Position numbers and translations under genes: made by a program. A DNA stretch of 64,000 nucleotides from Nesterenkonia sedimenti (lineage in GTDB: Bacteria; Actinomycetota; Actinomycetes; Actinomycetales; Micrococcaceae): assembly GCF_012641515.1 (NCBI RefSeq), contig NZ_JABAHY010000002.1:152371-216370 (forward strand), given 5' to 3'. Under the pieces are notes generated by a model. That model saw only the letters and a list, made by a program, of their open reading frames with translations, was not told the origin of the DNA and did not search any database. This document shows positions 17,165 to 25,150 of the stretch, in pieces (the stretch's first letter is position 1; the number at the start of each line of letters is the position of its first letter).

Positions 17165-17974
17165 CTACTGCTGCCAGGTAGACCGGCTGCGGCTGTAGGC
17201 CAGTGAGATCACCAGGACCGCCACCATAATCAGCAGCAGCGACAGAGCCATAGCGGCATCGGGGTCGGTCTCCCGCTGCAGATAGATCTCCAATGGCAGG
17301 GTCCGGGTCACCCCCTGCATGCTTCCGGCGAAGGCAAGGGTGGCTCCGAACTCCCCGAGGCTGCGGGCGAAGGCCAAGACCGCCCCAGAGATCAGGGCGG
17401 GGCTCAGCAGGGGCAGCACCATATACCGCAGCACCTGAGTGCGGGAGGCACCATCGACGGTGGCCGCCTCGAGAAGATGGCGGTCCAGACCCCGCAGGGC
17501 CGTCTCGACACTGATCACCAAGAACGGCATGGAGACAAAGGTCATCGCTAACACCACCGCCACCGAGGTATAGGCGATCCGGATCCCGAAGAATTCCAGA
17601 GCCCCCGAGAGCAGGCCCTGACTGCCGAAGGTGTAGAGCAGGGCTAAGCCTCCGACCACCGGAGGTAGGACCAGCGGTAAGAGAACTAGGGAGCGCAGTA
17701 GGCCCGCAGCCCGAAAACGGTTGGGGTTGGCGGCAGCTGCGGCCAGCAGCAGGGCCAGAGGAACCCCCAGGAGCAGGCAGAGCACTGTGGCAGCAGCGGA
17801 GGCCCACAGGGACAGCCGCAGGGCCGCCAGGGAGGACTCCGAGGTCAATAATTCCGGAATTGCCGCCCAATCCAAACGGCTGAGCATCCCGATAACCGGC
17901 AGCAGCACCACAGCAGCCCCCAGCAGTGCCGGGAGCAGAACCCAACCGGGTGGGCGAGTCCAGGAACTCCTCAT
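17165..17974 (-). CDS. modB: Molybdate ABC transporter permease
   Basis: A 269-residue permease with five to six membrane helices. The EAA-type coupling loop is LLEAATVDGASRTQVLRYMVLPLLSPALI, and FARSLGEFGATLAFAGSM is the molybdate/sulfate-permease signature. It should form a homodimer channel for MoO4(2-) captured by ModA. Its ATG overlaps the modA stop (ATGA). No ATPase gene (modC) follows: the region downstream on this strand holds only the broken membrane gene. Confidence 0.9.
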   Translation of the reverse strand: MRSSWTRPPGWVLLPALLGAAVVLLPVIGMLSRLDWAAIPELLTSESSLAALRLSLWASAAATVLCLLLGVPLALLLAAAAANPNRFRAAGLLRSLVLLPLVLPPVVGGLALLYTFGSQGLLSGALEFFGIRIAYTSVAVVLAMTFVSMPFLVISVETALRGLDRHLLEAATVDGASRTQVLRYMVLPLLSPALISGAVLAFARSLGEFGATLAFAGSMQGVTRTLPLEIYLQRETDPDAAMALSLLLIMVAVLVISLAYSRSRSTWQQ

Positions 17975-18723
17975 CGGTCCACCTCGGTGAACCCAGCCTC
18001 CTGCAGGATCTGCTGCGCCTGCTCATTGGTGAGCAGGAAATCGATGAACTCCATGCCGGCCTCAGCAGAGGACGCCCCCTCAAGCAGGGCCACCGGATAG
18101 TAATTGGGATCCTCGGCTGCACCCGGTAACTCCAGGGCCTCCACCTCCCCGACGGCCTGGAGGGCATCTGTGGCATAGACCAGTCCCGCATCAGCCTCCT
18201 GACTGCGCACCCGGCCCAGAACATCGGTGACAGAGGTTTCTTCGGATACCGCCTGGATACCGACCTCGGCGCTGTCTGCCAACCGCGCAGTGGCAGCACC
18301 ACAGGGCACCTGAGGAGTACAGACCACAGTGTCCACCGCCGAATCTTGCAGGTCGGAGAGCCCCTGGACCTCGGCTGGATTGCCGGGCGGAGTGATCAGC
18401 ACCAGATGATTGGCAGCAAAGACTTCAGGGTCACCGCTGGTCAGCCCGGACTCCACCGCCTGTTCCATAGTGGTCTCATCAGCAGTGGCCAATACATCGG
18501 CAGCGGCCCCGTGGCTGAGCTGCTCCACCAGAGTTGAGGAGCCGGCAGCATTGATCTGCACCTCAGTGCCAGTCTCCTCGGTGTAGATCTCGGCGATCTC
18601 CGCCAAGACACTGTGCAGGCTCGCAGCGGCGAAAACCTGAAGTTCGGCGTCGTCGTCATCTGCACACCCCAACACCAGCGCTGGGGCGCAGATTGTGCTG
18701 ATCAGGGCAGAGGAGCGTCGCAT
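17971..18723 (-). CDS. modA: Molybdate ABC transporter substrate-binding lipoprotein
   Basis: A 250-residue binding protein. The signal peptide ends with lipobox LVLGC (Cys20) followed by an acidic DDDDAE run, so it is lipid-anchored. ELQVFAAASLHSVLAEIAEIY with NAAGSSTLVEQL and GAAADVLATADETTM are the ModA oxyanion-binding elements. ATG 18723 is preferred over the TTG three codons upstream. It is the first gene of modAB. Molybdenum use is consistent with the MOSC-domain protein at 62.8-63.6 kb, but no cofactor genes are in the window. Confidence 0.9.
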   Translation of the reverse strand: MRRSSALISTICAPALVLGCADDDDAELQVFAAASLHSVLAEIAEIYTEETGTEVQINAAGSSTLVEQLSHGAAADVLATADETTMEQAVESGLTSGDPEVFAANHLVLITPPGNPAEVQGLSDLQDSAVDTVVCTPQVPCGAATARLADSAEVGIQAVSEETSVTDVLGRVRSQEADAGLVYATDALQAVGEVEALELPGAAEDPNYYPVALLEGASSAEAGMEFIDFLLTNEQAQQILQEAGFTEVDR

Positions 18724-18774
18724 TGTCCCCAAGCTTAAGGCGTGTCTCCCAATTGACGCCGATAGGCTGGAGCC

Positions 18775-19944
18775 ATGAAACCCTCACGGCGTTCAGATGT
18801 GCCCGGATTCGAAGTGATGAGCATCCTGGCCGAGATCGAGAAGCTTCGCGCAGCAGGCCGGGACATCATCTCCCTGACCGCCGGGGAACCCGGCTCCGGC
18901 GCTCCACCGGCGGTCAATGCGGCCGCCGCGGAGGTGCACGGACAGAACACCGTGCTGAACTACTCGCCGTCCTTCGGCATCGCCCCACTGCGCCAGGCCC
19001 TGGCCGAGCACTACAGCAATTGGCACGACGTCGACATCCCGGTGGAGCGGATCGCAGTCACCACCGGCTCCTCGGGAGCCTTCGTGCTCAGCTTCCTGGC
19101 CGCCTTCGACCCAGGGGACCGGGTAGCCCTTGCCCGGCCCGGATACCCCGCCTACCGCAATATCCTCACCAGCCTCGGAATAGAGGTGGTCGAACTCGAC
19201 TGTGGACCTGAGGTCAGGTTCCAGCCCACTGCCGAGCAACTGGAGGCAGAGGTCGCAGCCAATGGCCCCCTGAAGGGACTGATGGTTGCCTCCCCGGCCA
19301 ACCCCACCGGAACGATGGTCAGCCGCCAGCAGCTCACCGAACTGGCCCAGTGGTGCCGGAGCAATGAGGTCCAACTGATCAGTGACGAGATCTACCACGG
19401 CATCACTTTCGAACAGCCCGGGGTCAGTGCTGCCGAGGTGGACGAGCAGGCGGTGATCATCTCCTCCTTCTCCAAGTACTGGGGGATGCCCGGCTGGCGC
19501 CTGGGCTGGACAGTGCTGCCCGAATACCTCGTGGACCCGGTGGCGCGCCTGGCCGGCAACGTGGCCCTATGCCCACCCCACGGTTCACAGATCGCCGCAG
19601 TGAAAGCCTTCAGCGCGGAGTCCATGGCCTTCGCCGAAGAGCAGCTGGCCGACTACGCCGCAGCCCGGGAACTGGTGCTGAACTCCCTGGAGGAGCTGGG
19701 CTGGGGCAATGCCGCACCTGCCGATGGTGCCTTCTACGTCTACGCCCATCTCGGGGACCATCTGAAGCGTCATGGGGATGCCACAAGCTATGCCAAGGCA
19801 CTGCTGCATGAGGCCGGAGTCGCCGTCGTGCCCGGTAGTGATTTCGACCCGGTCAACGGTCACGAGTGGATTCGTCTCTCCCTGGCCCCGGGCTCGGATG
19901 CCGTCCGTGGAGGGCTGGAGCGTATCCGCCTGTTCCACGGCTGA
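18775..19944 (+). CDS. PLP-dependent class I/II aminotransferase
   Basis: A 389-residue fold-type I aminotransferase (AspC/kynurenine aminotransferase group). SLTAGEPGSGAPPAV, the phosphate-binding TTGSSGAF, the ASPANPTGTMVS and SDEIYHGITF loops, and the Schiff-base lysine in SFSKYWGMPGWRLGW are all present. The amino-group substrate is not resolved. It diverges from modA with 51 bp between starts. Confidence 0.9.
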   Translation: MKPSRRSDVPGFEVMSILAEIEKLRAAGRDIISLTAGEPGSGAPPAVNAAAAEVHGQNTVLNYSPSFGIAPLRQALAEHYSNWHDVDIPVERIAVTTGSSGAFVLSFLAAFDPGDRVALARPGYPAYRNILTSLGIEVVELDCGPEVRFQPTAEQLEAEVAANGPLKGLMVASPANPTGTMVSRQQLTELAQWCRSNEVQLISDEIYHGITFEQPGVSAAEVDEQAVIISSFSKYWGMPGWRLGWTVLPEYLVDPVARLAGNVALCPPHGSQIAAVKAFSAESMAFAEEQLADYAAARELVLNSLEELGWGNAAPADGAFYVYAHLGDHLKRHGDATSYAKALLHEAGVAVVPGSDFDPVNGHEWIRLSLAPGSDAVRGGLERIRLFHG

Positions 19945-19983
19945 ACAGAGCCTGGTAAGGCTGTTGTGCCTGACCTGTTAACC

Positions 19984-19999
19984 TGCGGGCCCGCCCGCA
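19984..19999 (+). other. GC-rich stem-loop before SurA-like lipoprotein gene
   Basis: TGCGGG (19984-19989) pairs with CCCGCA (19994-19999) around CCCG. It ends 2 nt before the ribosome site AAGGAGG (20002-20008), so it could tune translation of the next gene or end the aminotransferase transcript. No T run is seen. Confidence 0.35.
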
Positions 20000-20016
20000 A
20001 TAAGGAGGTACAGGGC

Positions 20017-20871
20017 ATGCATAACACCCAGAAGAAACTGGTGACATCTGTGGCCGCAGCCGCGCTGCTGTTCGGTCTGGCTGCCTGCGATGAGCAGGCA
20101 GATGATGCAGAGACCTCGGATGAGGAAGCCAACGCCCAGGAAGCCGAGGTGCCAGAGGGCGCCGAGGAGGGCGAGGCCGCACCTGAGGGTGAGGGGGAGA
20201 TGGAAGACCCCATGCAGGATATGCCTGAACCCGATCTGGAGGACGTGCCCGACGTCGTCGCCGAGGTCAATGGCGAAGAGATCACCGGAGAGGAGTTCGC
20301 CACCGCCTATGAGTCTCAGTTCATGGAGATGGCCATGCAGGCTCAGATGACCGGCGAAGAGGTTGATGAGGAAGAGCTTCAGGAGCAGACCCTCGACGGC
20401 ATGATCGGTGTGGAACTGCTCAACCAGGAGGCTGAGGCCGAGGGTATTGAGGCATCTGAGGAAGATATTGACGCTGAGCTGGACGAGCTGGCGGAGATGA
20501 ATCAGATGGAATCCGTTGACGAGCTGATGGATATGGCCGAGGAGCAGGGCGCCAGCGAGGAGCAGCTTCGCGAGGATGTTGCCCAGCAGGTGCGGATCGA
20601 CGCCTTGGCTGAAGGGCTCGACGTCGAAGAGCCCACTGATGAGGAGATCGAGGAGACCTACGAGCAGCAGATCGCTGAGCAGGAGGCCATGCAGGAGATG
20701 CAGGAGGCCGAGGGGGAAGGCGAGGAAGATGCCGAAGCTCCCGAGGTCCCCGATCTTGAAGAGATGCGGCCCCAGCTGGAGGAACAGCTGACCGAACAGA
20801 AGCAGAACGAGGCCATTACCGCCCATATGGAGCAGCTGCGCGGAGAGGCTGATGTTGAAGTTCACATCTGA
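20017..20871 (+). CDS. SurA N-terminal-like (PrsA-type) chaperone lipoprotein
   Basis: A 284-residue lipoprotein: signal peptide with lipobox FGLAAC (Cys24), a very acidic Glu-rich linker, then a SurA-type N-terminal domain. It begins DVVAEVNGEEITGEEFATAYE and continues QTLDGMIGVELLNQEAEAEGI. No parvulin-type PPIase domain is visible, so it likely works as a foldase-like chaperone for exported proteins rather than an isomerase. ATG 20017 follows a perfect AAGGAGG. Its composition (about a quarter Glu) is extreme even for this genome's acidic proteins. Confidence 0.8.
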   Translation: MHNTQKKLVTSVAAAALLFGLAACDEQADDAETSDEEANAQEAEVPEGAEEGEAAPEGEGEMEDPMQDMPEPDLEDVPDVVAEVNGEEITGEEFATAYESQFMEMAMQAQMTGEEVDEEELQEQTLDGMIGVELLNQEAEAEGIEASEEDIDAELDELAEMNQMESVDELMDMAEEQGASEEQLREDVAQQVRIDALAEGLDVEEPTDEEIEETYEQQIAEQEAMQEMQEAEGEGEEDAEAPEVPDLEEMRPQLEEQLTEQKQNEAITAHMEQLRGEADVEVHI

Positions 20872-20885
20872 GGCATAATGCCCAT

Positions 20886-21569
20886 GTGAGAACTCAACAC
20901 AGGCCGCTGAGCTGGCAGTATTCGATCCCAGCGAGAGCGGTTCACAGTGTTATCGCCCTGCTGTGCGCAGCAGGCCTGGCCACCTCGCTCTACCTCGGTT
21001 GGACCAATGGATCCCAACTGCCAGCCGGGGTGGGGTATGCCGGAGGGTTCTCCGCGGGCTGGCAGCATATGCTCAACCAGCCTGCCTATTTCACCTTCCT
21101 ATCGGGCCTGCTGGTGTTCATCACCTCAGGCGTGCTTGCCCTGAACCCGCAGCGGGAGTCTCGGATCTTCCACTGTGTGCGGCTGGCCGGTGTGGTGCAG
21201 GTGATCATTACCGGACTGGTGTTCAACATCCTGCTGCGCACGGAGGACCAGCTGGAAGGCGTCTGGCTGTTCAACGATCTGGTCTTACACGTCATCGTGC
21301 CCATTGCGGCACCGCTGGTGTGGCTGATCATTGGGCCCCATGGGAGGCTCAGTCCCGCGGTGGTTTTCGGGTCCATGGTGATCCCGCTGGCCTAGCTGGC
21401 GGTGACCTTGATCCGAGGCCCGGGACTGGACTGGTATCCCTACAACATCCTCGATGTGCCCGGGATGGGCTATGCGGGCGTGGCTGTCTATATCGGCTCC
21501 ATCCTGGTGGCATTCCTGGGGATCGCCACCGCGCTGTGGCTGGTGGACAGGAAATTGGGAGGGTCCTGA
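20886..21569 (+). pseudogene. Pr6Pr family membrane protein gene with in-frame TAG
   Basis: From GTG 20886 the frame runs 169 codons to TAG 21393-21395, then continues in the same frame for 57 codons to TGA 21567-21569. The upstream part has four to five membrane helices (VHSVIALLCAAGLATSLYLG; GVLALNPQRESRIFHCVRLAG). The downstream part LIRGPGLDWYPYNILDVPG and a last helix are the family C-terminus (RGP...WYPYxFLD). The stop sits where relatives usually have Trp, so a single TGG-to-TAG change explains it. The function of the family is unknown. Confidence 0.75.
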
Positions 21570-21612
21570 TGGGTACGGCTAGGACCGTGCGATCACGGCG
21601 TTGAGTTTGGAC

Positions 21613-21709
21613 GGGGGGCTGATGCAGGGATGGGTGACAACTGATCGGGCTCGGCTATCCCGGGCCTGGAAGGATTGTCATCATGCCTAAGCCCTACCCC
21701 AAAGAGCGG
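21613..21709 (+). mobile_element. IS3-family element, left-end remnant
   Basis: A 26-bp terminal sequence at 21613-21638 (GGGGGGCTGATGCAGG, then ending GGGTGAC) matches the complement of the sequence at 46639-46664 at 24 of 26 positions. After it comes a leader and ATG 21683, which opens MPKPYPKER, the start of an IS3-type OrfA (usually MPKPYPKEFR). The element breaks off at about 21709, where an unrelated gene end begins. Only the first ~97 bp remain. Confidence 0.75.
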
Positions 21710-21710
21710 T

Positions 21711-21788
21711 ACCCACCAGGAACTGCTGCAGAGCAGGGAGCTCTACCGGGACCTGGTGGCCGCGCTGAAGATCGAGGCCAAGGTGTAG
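21711..21788 (+). pseudogene. ABC exporter ATPase, last 25 codons only
   Basis: The frame ending at TAG 21786-21788 encodes THQELLQSRELYRDLVAAL and a short tail. This is the usual C-terminal end of an ABC exporter after the switch histidine (GTHxELL...LYRDL). No other part of that gene is nearby. It directly abuts the IS left-end scar, so the rest was probably lost in the same event. Confidence 0.6.
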
Positions 21789-21812
21789 GGCTCAACCTCA
21801 CCGTAGGGGTGC

Positions 21813-23282
21813 CTACTCCAGCAGCTGGAGGGTTTTCTCCTCGGGGCTGAAGACCGCCAGGCGATCGCCGACCTGCTGGATGCGTGAGTAACCGCCGTTG
21901 TCAGAATCCTGGTACTCGTACTGCCAGAGCTCCTCGCCCTGTTCATCGTAGGCTGTGAGAGTTCCCTGGTCGTCGTCGTGGTAGATATTGTCCTGACCAC
22001 GGAAGGTCTGACCGCCGGAGCTGTAGCCGCCGTCTTCTGGTTCAACGCGGGGAATCTCGCACACAGTCTCCCCGGTATCTGTATCAAGGATCAGAATGCT
22101 GTCATCGCCGCGCACAATGGTGCGTTCAAGGTCGCTTGAGGCGGCGATGGTGACCTGAGAGCTCTCGCCAGCATCGATTGGCGCATCCCACATCGATTCC
22201 CCGGTCTCGGGGTCGACACGGTCCAGGCTCCCGTCGGGGAGGCGGAACAGCGCTGCTTCCTCCTTGAGCGCCGATGCGATGTGCTGGAGTTCGGGGTCTA
22301 CCGGCAATGGTTCGTCCCACAGTTCGCCCTGGTTGTCATCCAGGGCCATGACCTCGGCGCCCTCCTCGGTCGCTTGGTAACGGAAAACAGTGCCAGCCGC
22401 GGCATCGTAAGAGGTCTCCTCATCGGCGGGCTCCTCCAGCTCACCGAGCAGGGGATGGAACTCTTCGGCGCTGTGGACCTCGCCGGAGTCCAGGTCCACG
22501 TAGTAGGCGATTGGCGAGGCGCTGCCCTGCCAGGAGAACGCATAGTACTCCTGGCCGCCGCCGAGTCCCTGGCCACCTTCAATGATCCCATCGCCGAAGA
22601 CATCGGAATCGGGCAGCTCGGCACTCCACTGAACCTCCTCGAAATTCTCCGCATCCACCCGCTCGAGCCGATCGATGCCCGAGGGGTCTCCCGCCAGAGT
22701 CAGGATTGCATCGCCATCGTGTTCAAAAGCCCCGGTCAGTTCACCCTCCAGGGTCGCTGTGGACAGCACGGATCCATCTGCGGGGTCAAGAAGTGCGATG
22801 GGGGTCGTGGAGTCCAGACTGTCCCAGGGTGAGACGAGAATGAAGTCATTGTCCTCGAAGTACTGGCCGCGGACGGGGACAGTGTCCTCGGCGGTGACCT
22901 CAGGAAGAACCTCAGCATCAACCTCCCAGATGGGTTCCCCGCTCTTGAGGTCCAAGAGGGGCAGGGTGGGGCTTTCCAGAAGTGCGGAGTCGTCGTAGTA
23001 GGCGTTGAGAAGTGCCTTGTCGTCATCGACCACGGGCAGCATCACGAATGACCAGACGCCCTCGTCTGTGTCCCCTTGATAGGTCCAGGCCACTTCGGGG
23101 GCCTCGTCGAGGTCTTCAATCAGGGCGAGCCCTTCGTCATCGTCTCCGCCGGACCTGCCGAAGATCAGGATCGCTGCGACTACGGCAGCGATTAGGACTG
23201 CGGCGCCGATGCTCAGCGAAATGATGAGCTTCTTGGACGGCCCCTTAGACGGGGTGTTCTCTGCGGTGACGGATTCAGACAT
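21813..23282 (-). CDS. Membrane-anchored PQQ-like beta-propeller protein
   Basis: A 489-residue protein with a short cytoplasmic N-terminus, one membrane helix (LIISLSIGAAVLIAAVVAAILIFG) and a large outer domain. Repeated blade-like units are seen: LPLLDLKSGEPIWEVD, IALLDPADGSVLSTATL, LDRVDPETGESMWDAPI and LTAYDEQGEELWQYEY, each with the PQQ-like Gly-x-x-x-Trp pattern. This suggests an eight-bladed or smaller propeller outside the membrane. The ligand is unknown; related actinobacterial proteins are annotated only as PQQ-binding-like. No Trp-docking Cys pair for a true quinoprotein dehydrogenase is seen. Confidence 0.8.
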   Translation of the reverse strand: MSESVTAENTPSKGPSKKLIISLSIGAAVLIAAVVAAILIFGRSGGDDDEGLALIEDLDEAPEVAWTYQGDTDEGVWSFVMLPVVDDDKALLNAYYDDSALLESPTLPLLDLKSGEPIWEVDAEVLPEVTAEDTVPVRGQYFEDNDFILVSPWDSLDSTTPIALLDPADGSVLSTATLEGELTGAFEHDGDAILTLAGDPSGIDRLERVDAENFEEVQWSAELPDSDVFGDGIIEGGQGLGGGQEYYAFSWQGSASPIAYYVDLDSGEVHSAEEFHPLLGELEEPADEETSYDAAAGTVFRYQATEEGAEVMALDDNQGELWDEPLPVDPELQHIASALKEEAALFRLPDGSLDRVDPETGESMWDAPIDAGESSQVTIAASSDLERTIVRGDDSILILDTDTGETVCEIPRVEPEDGGYSSGGQTFRGQDNIYHDDDQGTLTAYDEQGEELWQYEYQDSDNGGYSRIQQVGDRLAVFSPEEKTLQLLE

Positions 23283-23355
23283 GCTCTATCGACTCCAAAG
23301 TGCTGGTTGATGCGCCGCCTCACTTTACACGGGAGCGCAGGCCACGCCCCGAGCC

Positions 23356-23949
23356 TCAGCCCAGCTCTCTGATTACCCGTGCCGGATTACCCACCGCCAG
23401 CACATTGGCAGGGATGTCCCGGGTCACTACAGACCCCGCACCGATCACTGAATTCTCACCAATAGTGACCCCAGGACAGACGACGACGCCGCCTCCTAAC
23501 CACACATTGTCCTGGAGAGTGATAGCCCGGGCAGCTTCCCATTTCTCCCGCCGGGGTCCTGGTTCCAGGGGGTGGATGGGGGTCAGCAGCTGAACATTAG
23601 GGCCCAGCTGGCAGTCGGCCCCGATGGTGATCGGCGCGACGTCCAGGGCGACCAGGCCAGCGTTGATGAATGTCCGGTCTCCGATGCGTAGATGTGCGCC
23701 GTAGTCGACGGTCAGCGGTGGCCGGATCTCAACCTCCTGGCCGAGCTCACCGATCAGCTGGGGGAGTATGGCCGCAGCCTGCTGCGCCTGGCCCTGTTGG
23801 CTGAGTATGTTGAACTGTCCAGCCAGCTCCTGTGCCGCCTGGTTACGACGCCCATGCTCATCATCGGCCTGATACCAGTCCCCGGCCAGCATCCGCTCCC
23901 AGTTGCTCCGCCCATCTGGTGCGAATTCCAGGTCCCTCAGATCCGACAC
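23356..23949 (-). CDS. Sugar O-acetyltransferase (maltose/galactoside acetyltransferase-like)
   Basis: A 197-residue left-handed beta-helix acetyltransferase of the Maa/LacA/NodL family. The N-terminal cap ERMLAGDWYQADDEHGRRN is typical. The hexapeptide repeats run to the end: VWLGGGVVVCPGVTIGENSVIGAGSVVTRDIP, with the catalytic His in LLTPIHPLEPGPR. It uses acetyl-CoA to acetylate a sugar. GTG 23949 is chosen because AAAGGCGAG lies 7 nt upstream; a TTG seven codons earlier would place that site inside the gene. Confidence 0.85.
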   Translation of the reverse strand: MSDLRDLEFAPDGRSNWERMLAGDWYQADDEHGRRNQAAQELAGQFNILSQQGQAQQAAAILPQLIGELGQEVEIRPPLTVDYGAHLRIGDRTFINAGLVALDVAPITIGADCQLGPNVQLLTPIHPLEPGPRREKWEAARAITLQDNVWLGGGVVVCPGVTIGENSVIGAGSVVTRDIPANVLAVGNPARVIRELG

Positions 23950-24033
23950 TTCAAGCTCGCCTTTCTGCAACCGAATGTGGTGCGGTCTCTATCCAGTGAT
24001 CTTGATGCCAGATTGCACGTGCAAAAGTGACAT

Positions 24034-24366
24034 TCAGGCCGCTAGGTGAGACTGCTGGGAAGGACCGATGCGGAGGTGGTTGTTGTGGAGGGCCCGGCGG
24101 CGTTCTAGGCGTGCGACGGAAAGGGGAGTAGCCCGGTTCTCGCGTCCATTGGCGGCATCGATTTCATCGGCAAGATCATGCAGGGCTCGTTCGATCACAG
24201 TGAGAAGAGCCTTGTCATCGTCTAGTTCCTGGACGGTATCGAGGCTCTGGTGGTCAAGTCGCCACTGGCCGTCGAAAGAGATCTGCCCAATGGGGAGTTG
24301 CTGTCCTGATGTTATATCAGGCACAACATAAAGAGGCCATACGCGTTCTAATGGGAGGTCAACCAT
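24034..24366 (-). CDS. Unknown small protein, third gene of GIY-YIG/HipA-like island
   Basis: A 110-residue protein that I do not recognise. The N-terminal half is strand-rich (LERVWPLYVVPDITSGQQ; GQISFDGQWRLDHQSL); the C-terminal half is helical and charged (ALLTVIERALHDLADEIDAA, then RRALHNNHLR). No signal or membrane segment is present. ATG 24366 overlaps the stop of the HipA-like gene by 8 bp, so the two are probably translated together. Codon use is AT-richer than in core genes around it. A partner or regulator of the kinase is a reasonable guess only. Confidence 0.6.
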   Translation of the reverse strand: MVDLPLERVWPLYVVPDITSGQQLPIGQISFDGQWRLDHQSLDTVQELDDDKALLTVIERALHDLADEIDAANGRENRATPLSVARLERRRALHNNHLRIGPSQQSHLAA

Positions 24367-25150
24367 CAGCGAGCTCCTCCAAACGGCGTGCGGTCCCATC
24401 TTTCCTTCGGTAGAGGAACCAACCAAGCGTCTCAAGCTCCTCCACCATCACATTCCACTCTAGCGGCACGGAACAGAGGAGGTCGAGGATCTGTCCACTG
24501 CCTAGGTGCCATAGGTTGTCCGCGATGGGCTGGGCGCTCTCTGGGTGGAGATAATCAGGTTGAGGATCCATCGGCCATGGTTGATCGACTAGGCGCTTCA
24601 AAATGTGGGAGTCCCAATCTGACTCTCCACGGTCTAGCCACAAGCTGTGGTCGAAACTGAGGACTGTGCGTTGGTCGAACGGCGCCCACAACCACTGTTC
24701 ATCGTTGCCCAGCAAGAGGTCCCACATGGCGAATAGTCCAGGCAGTGTCTCCCTTGGCGCAGCTTCGCGAAAGCTTTCATAGCCTTCCCAGGCATAACGG
24801 ATGTGCAGGCTCCCGTAGGCTGGTCCGCTGCGCATTAAGTGCCCTTGGGGATCCTGGAAGTTCCTGTTATCGAATTCTTCTGGAAGTTGTACAAGCCTGG
24901 AAGAAACGACTTCCGCACTGATGAGCTGTCCTACTTTTGAGCAGACATATTCCGTGAGGAGGGTCTGATCACCCTGTGGGTTCCCCCGAGCCTTGACCCA
25001 GTAATGATGGCCGTCGGTGGCCTCAGCTAGAAAGGCACAGCTGCCGGAGGCACTCTGGTGCACAATCGAGGTGACGCGAGGGCTCGTTGCAGGCAGGGCT
25101 TGTTGGGTAATTCTCCCCGACCACCATTGCCTTTCGTGGGGCGAAGTCAT
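24359..25150 (-). CDS. HipA-like (PI3/4-kinase fold) protein
   Basis: A 263-residue protein resembling the HipA family kinases found outside classic hipBA modules. Candidate catalytic residues are in order: Lys53 (YWVKARGNPQG, nucleotide binding), Glu67 (TEYVCSKVGQLI), Asp144 and Asn149 (MWDLLLGNDEQW, catalytic loop DxxxxN), and Asp167 (VLSFDHSLW, metal Asp). It is shorter than HipA (about 440) and lacks its N-terminal domain. No HipB-type HTH gene is adjacent. Its ATG overlaps the upstream nuclease stop by one base. A phosphotransferase role is inferred from these residues. Confidence 0.65.
   Translation of the reverse strand: MTSPHERQWWSGRITQQALPATSPRVTSIVHQSASGSCAFLAEATDGHHYWVKARGNPQGDQTLLTEYVCSKVGQLISAEVVSSRLVQLPEEFDNRNFQDPQGHLMRSGPAYGSLHIRYAWEGYESFREAAPRETLPGLFAMWDLLLGNDEQWLWAPFDQRTVLSFDHSLWLDRGESDWDSHILKRLVDQPWPMDPQPDYLHPESAQPIADNLWHLGSGQILDLLCSVPLEWNVMVEELETLGWFLYRRKDGTARRLEELADG

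Noticed and set aside
17112-18302. Long minus-strand frame of 396 codons over modB/modA
   Set aside because: It is Arg/Pro/Gly-rich and overlaps modB and most of modA, which have clear family motifs in another frame.
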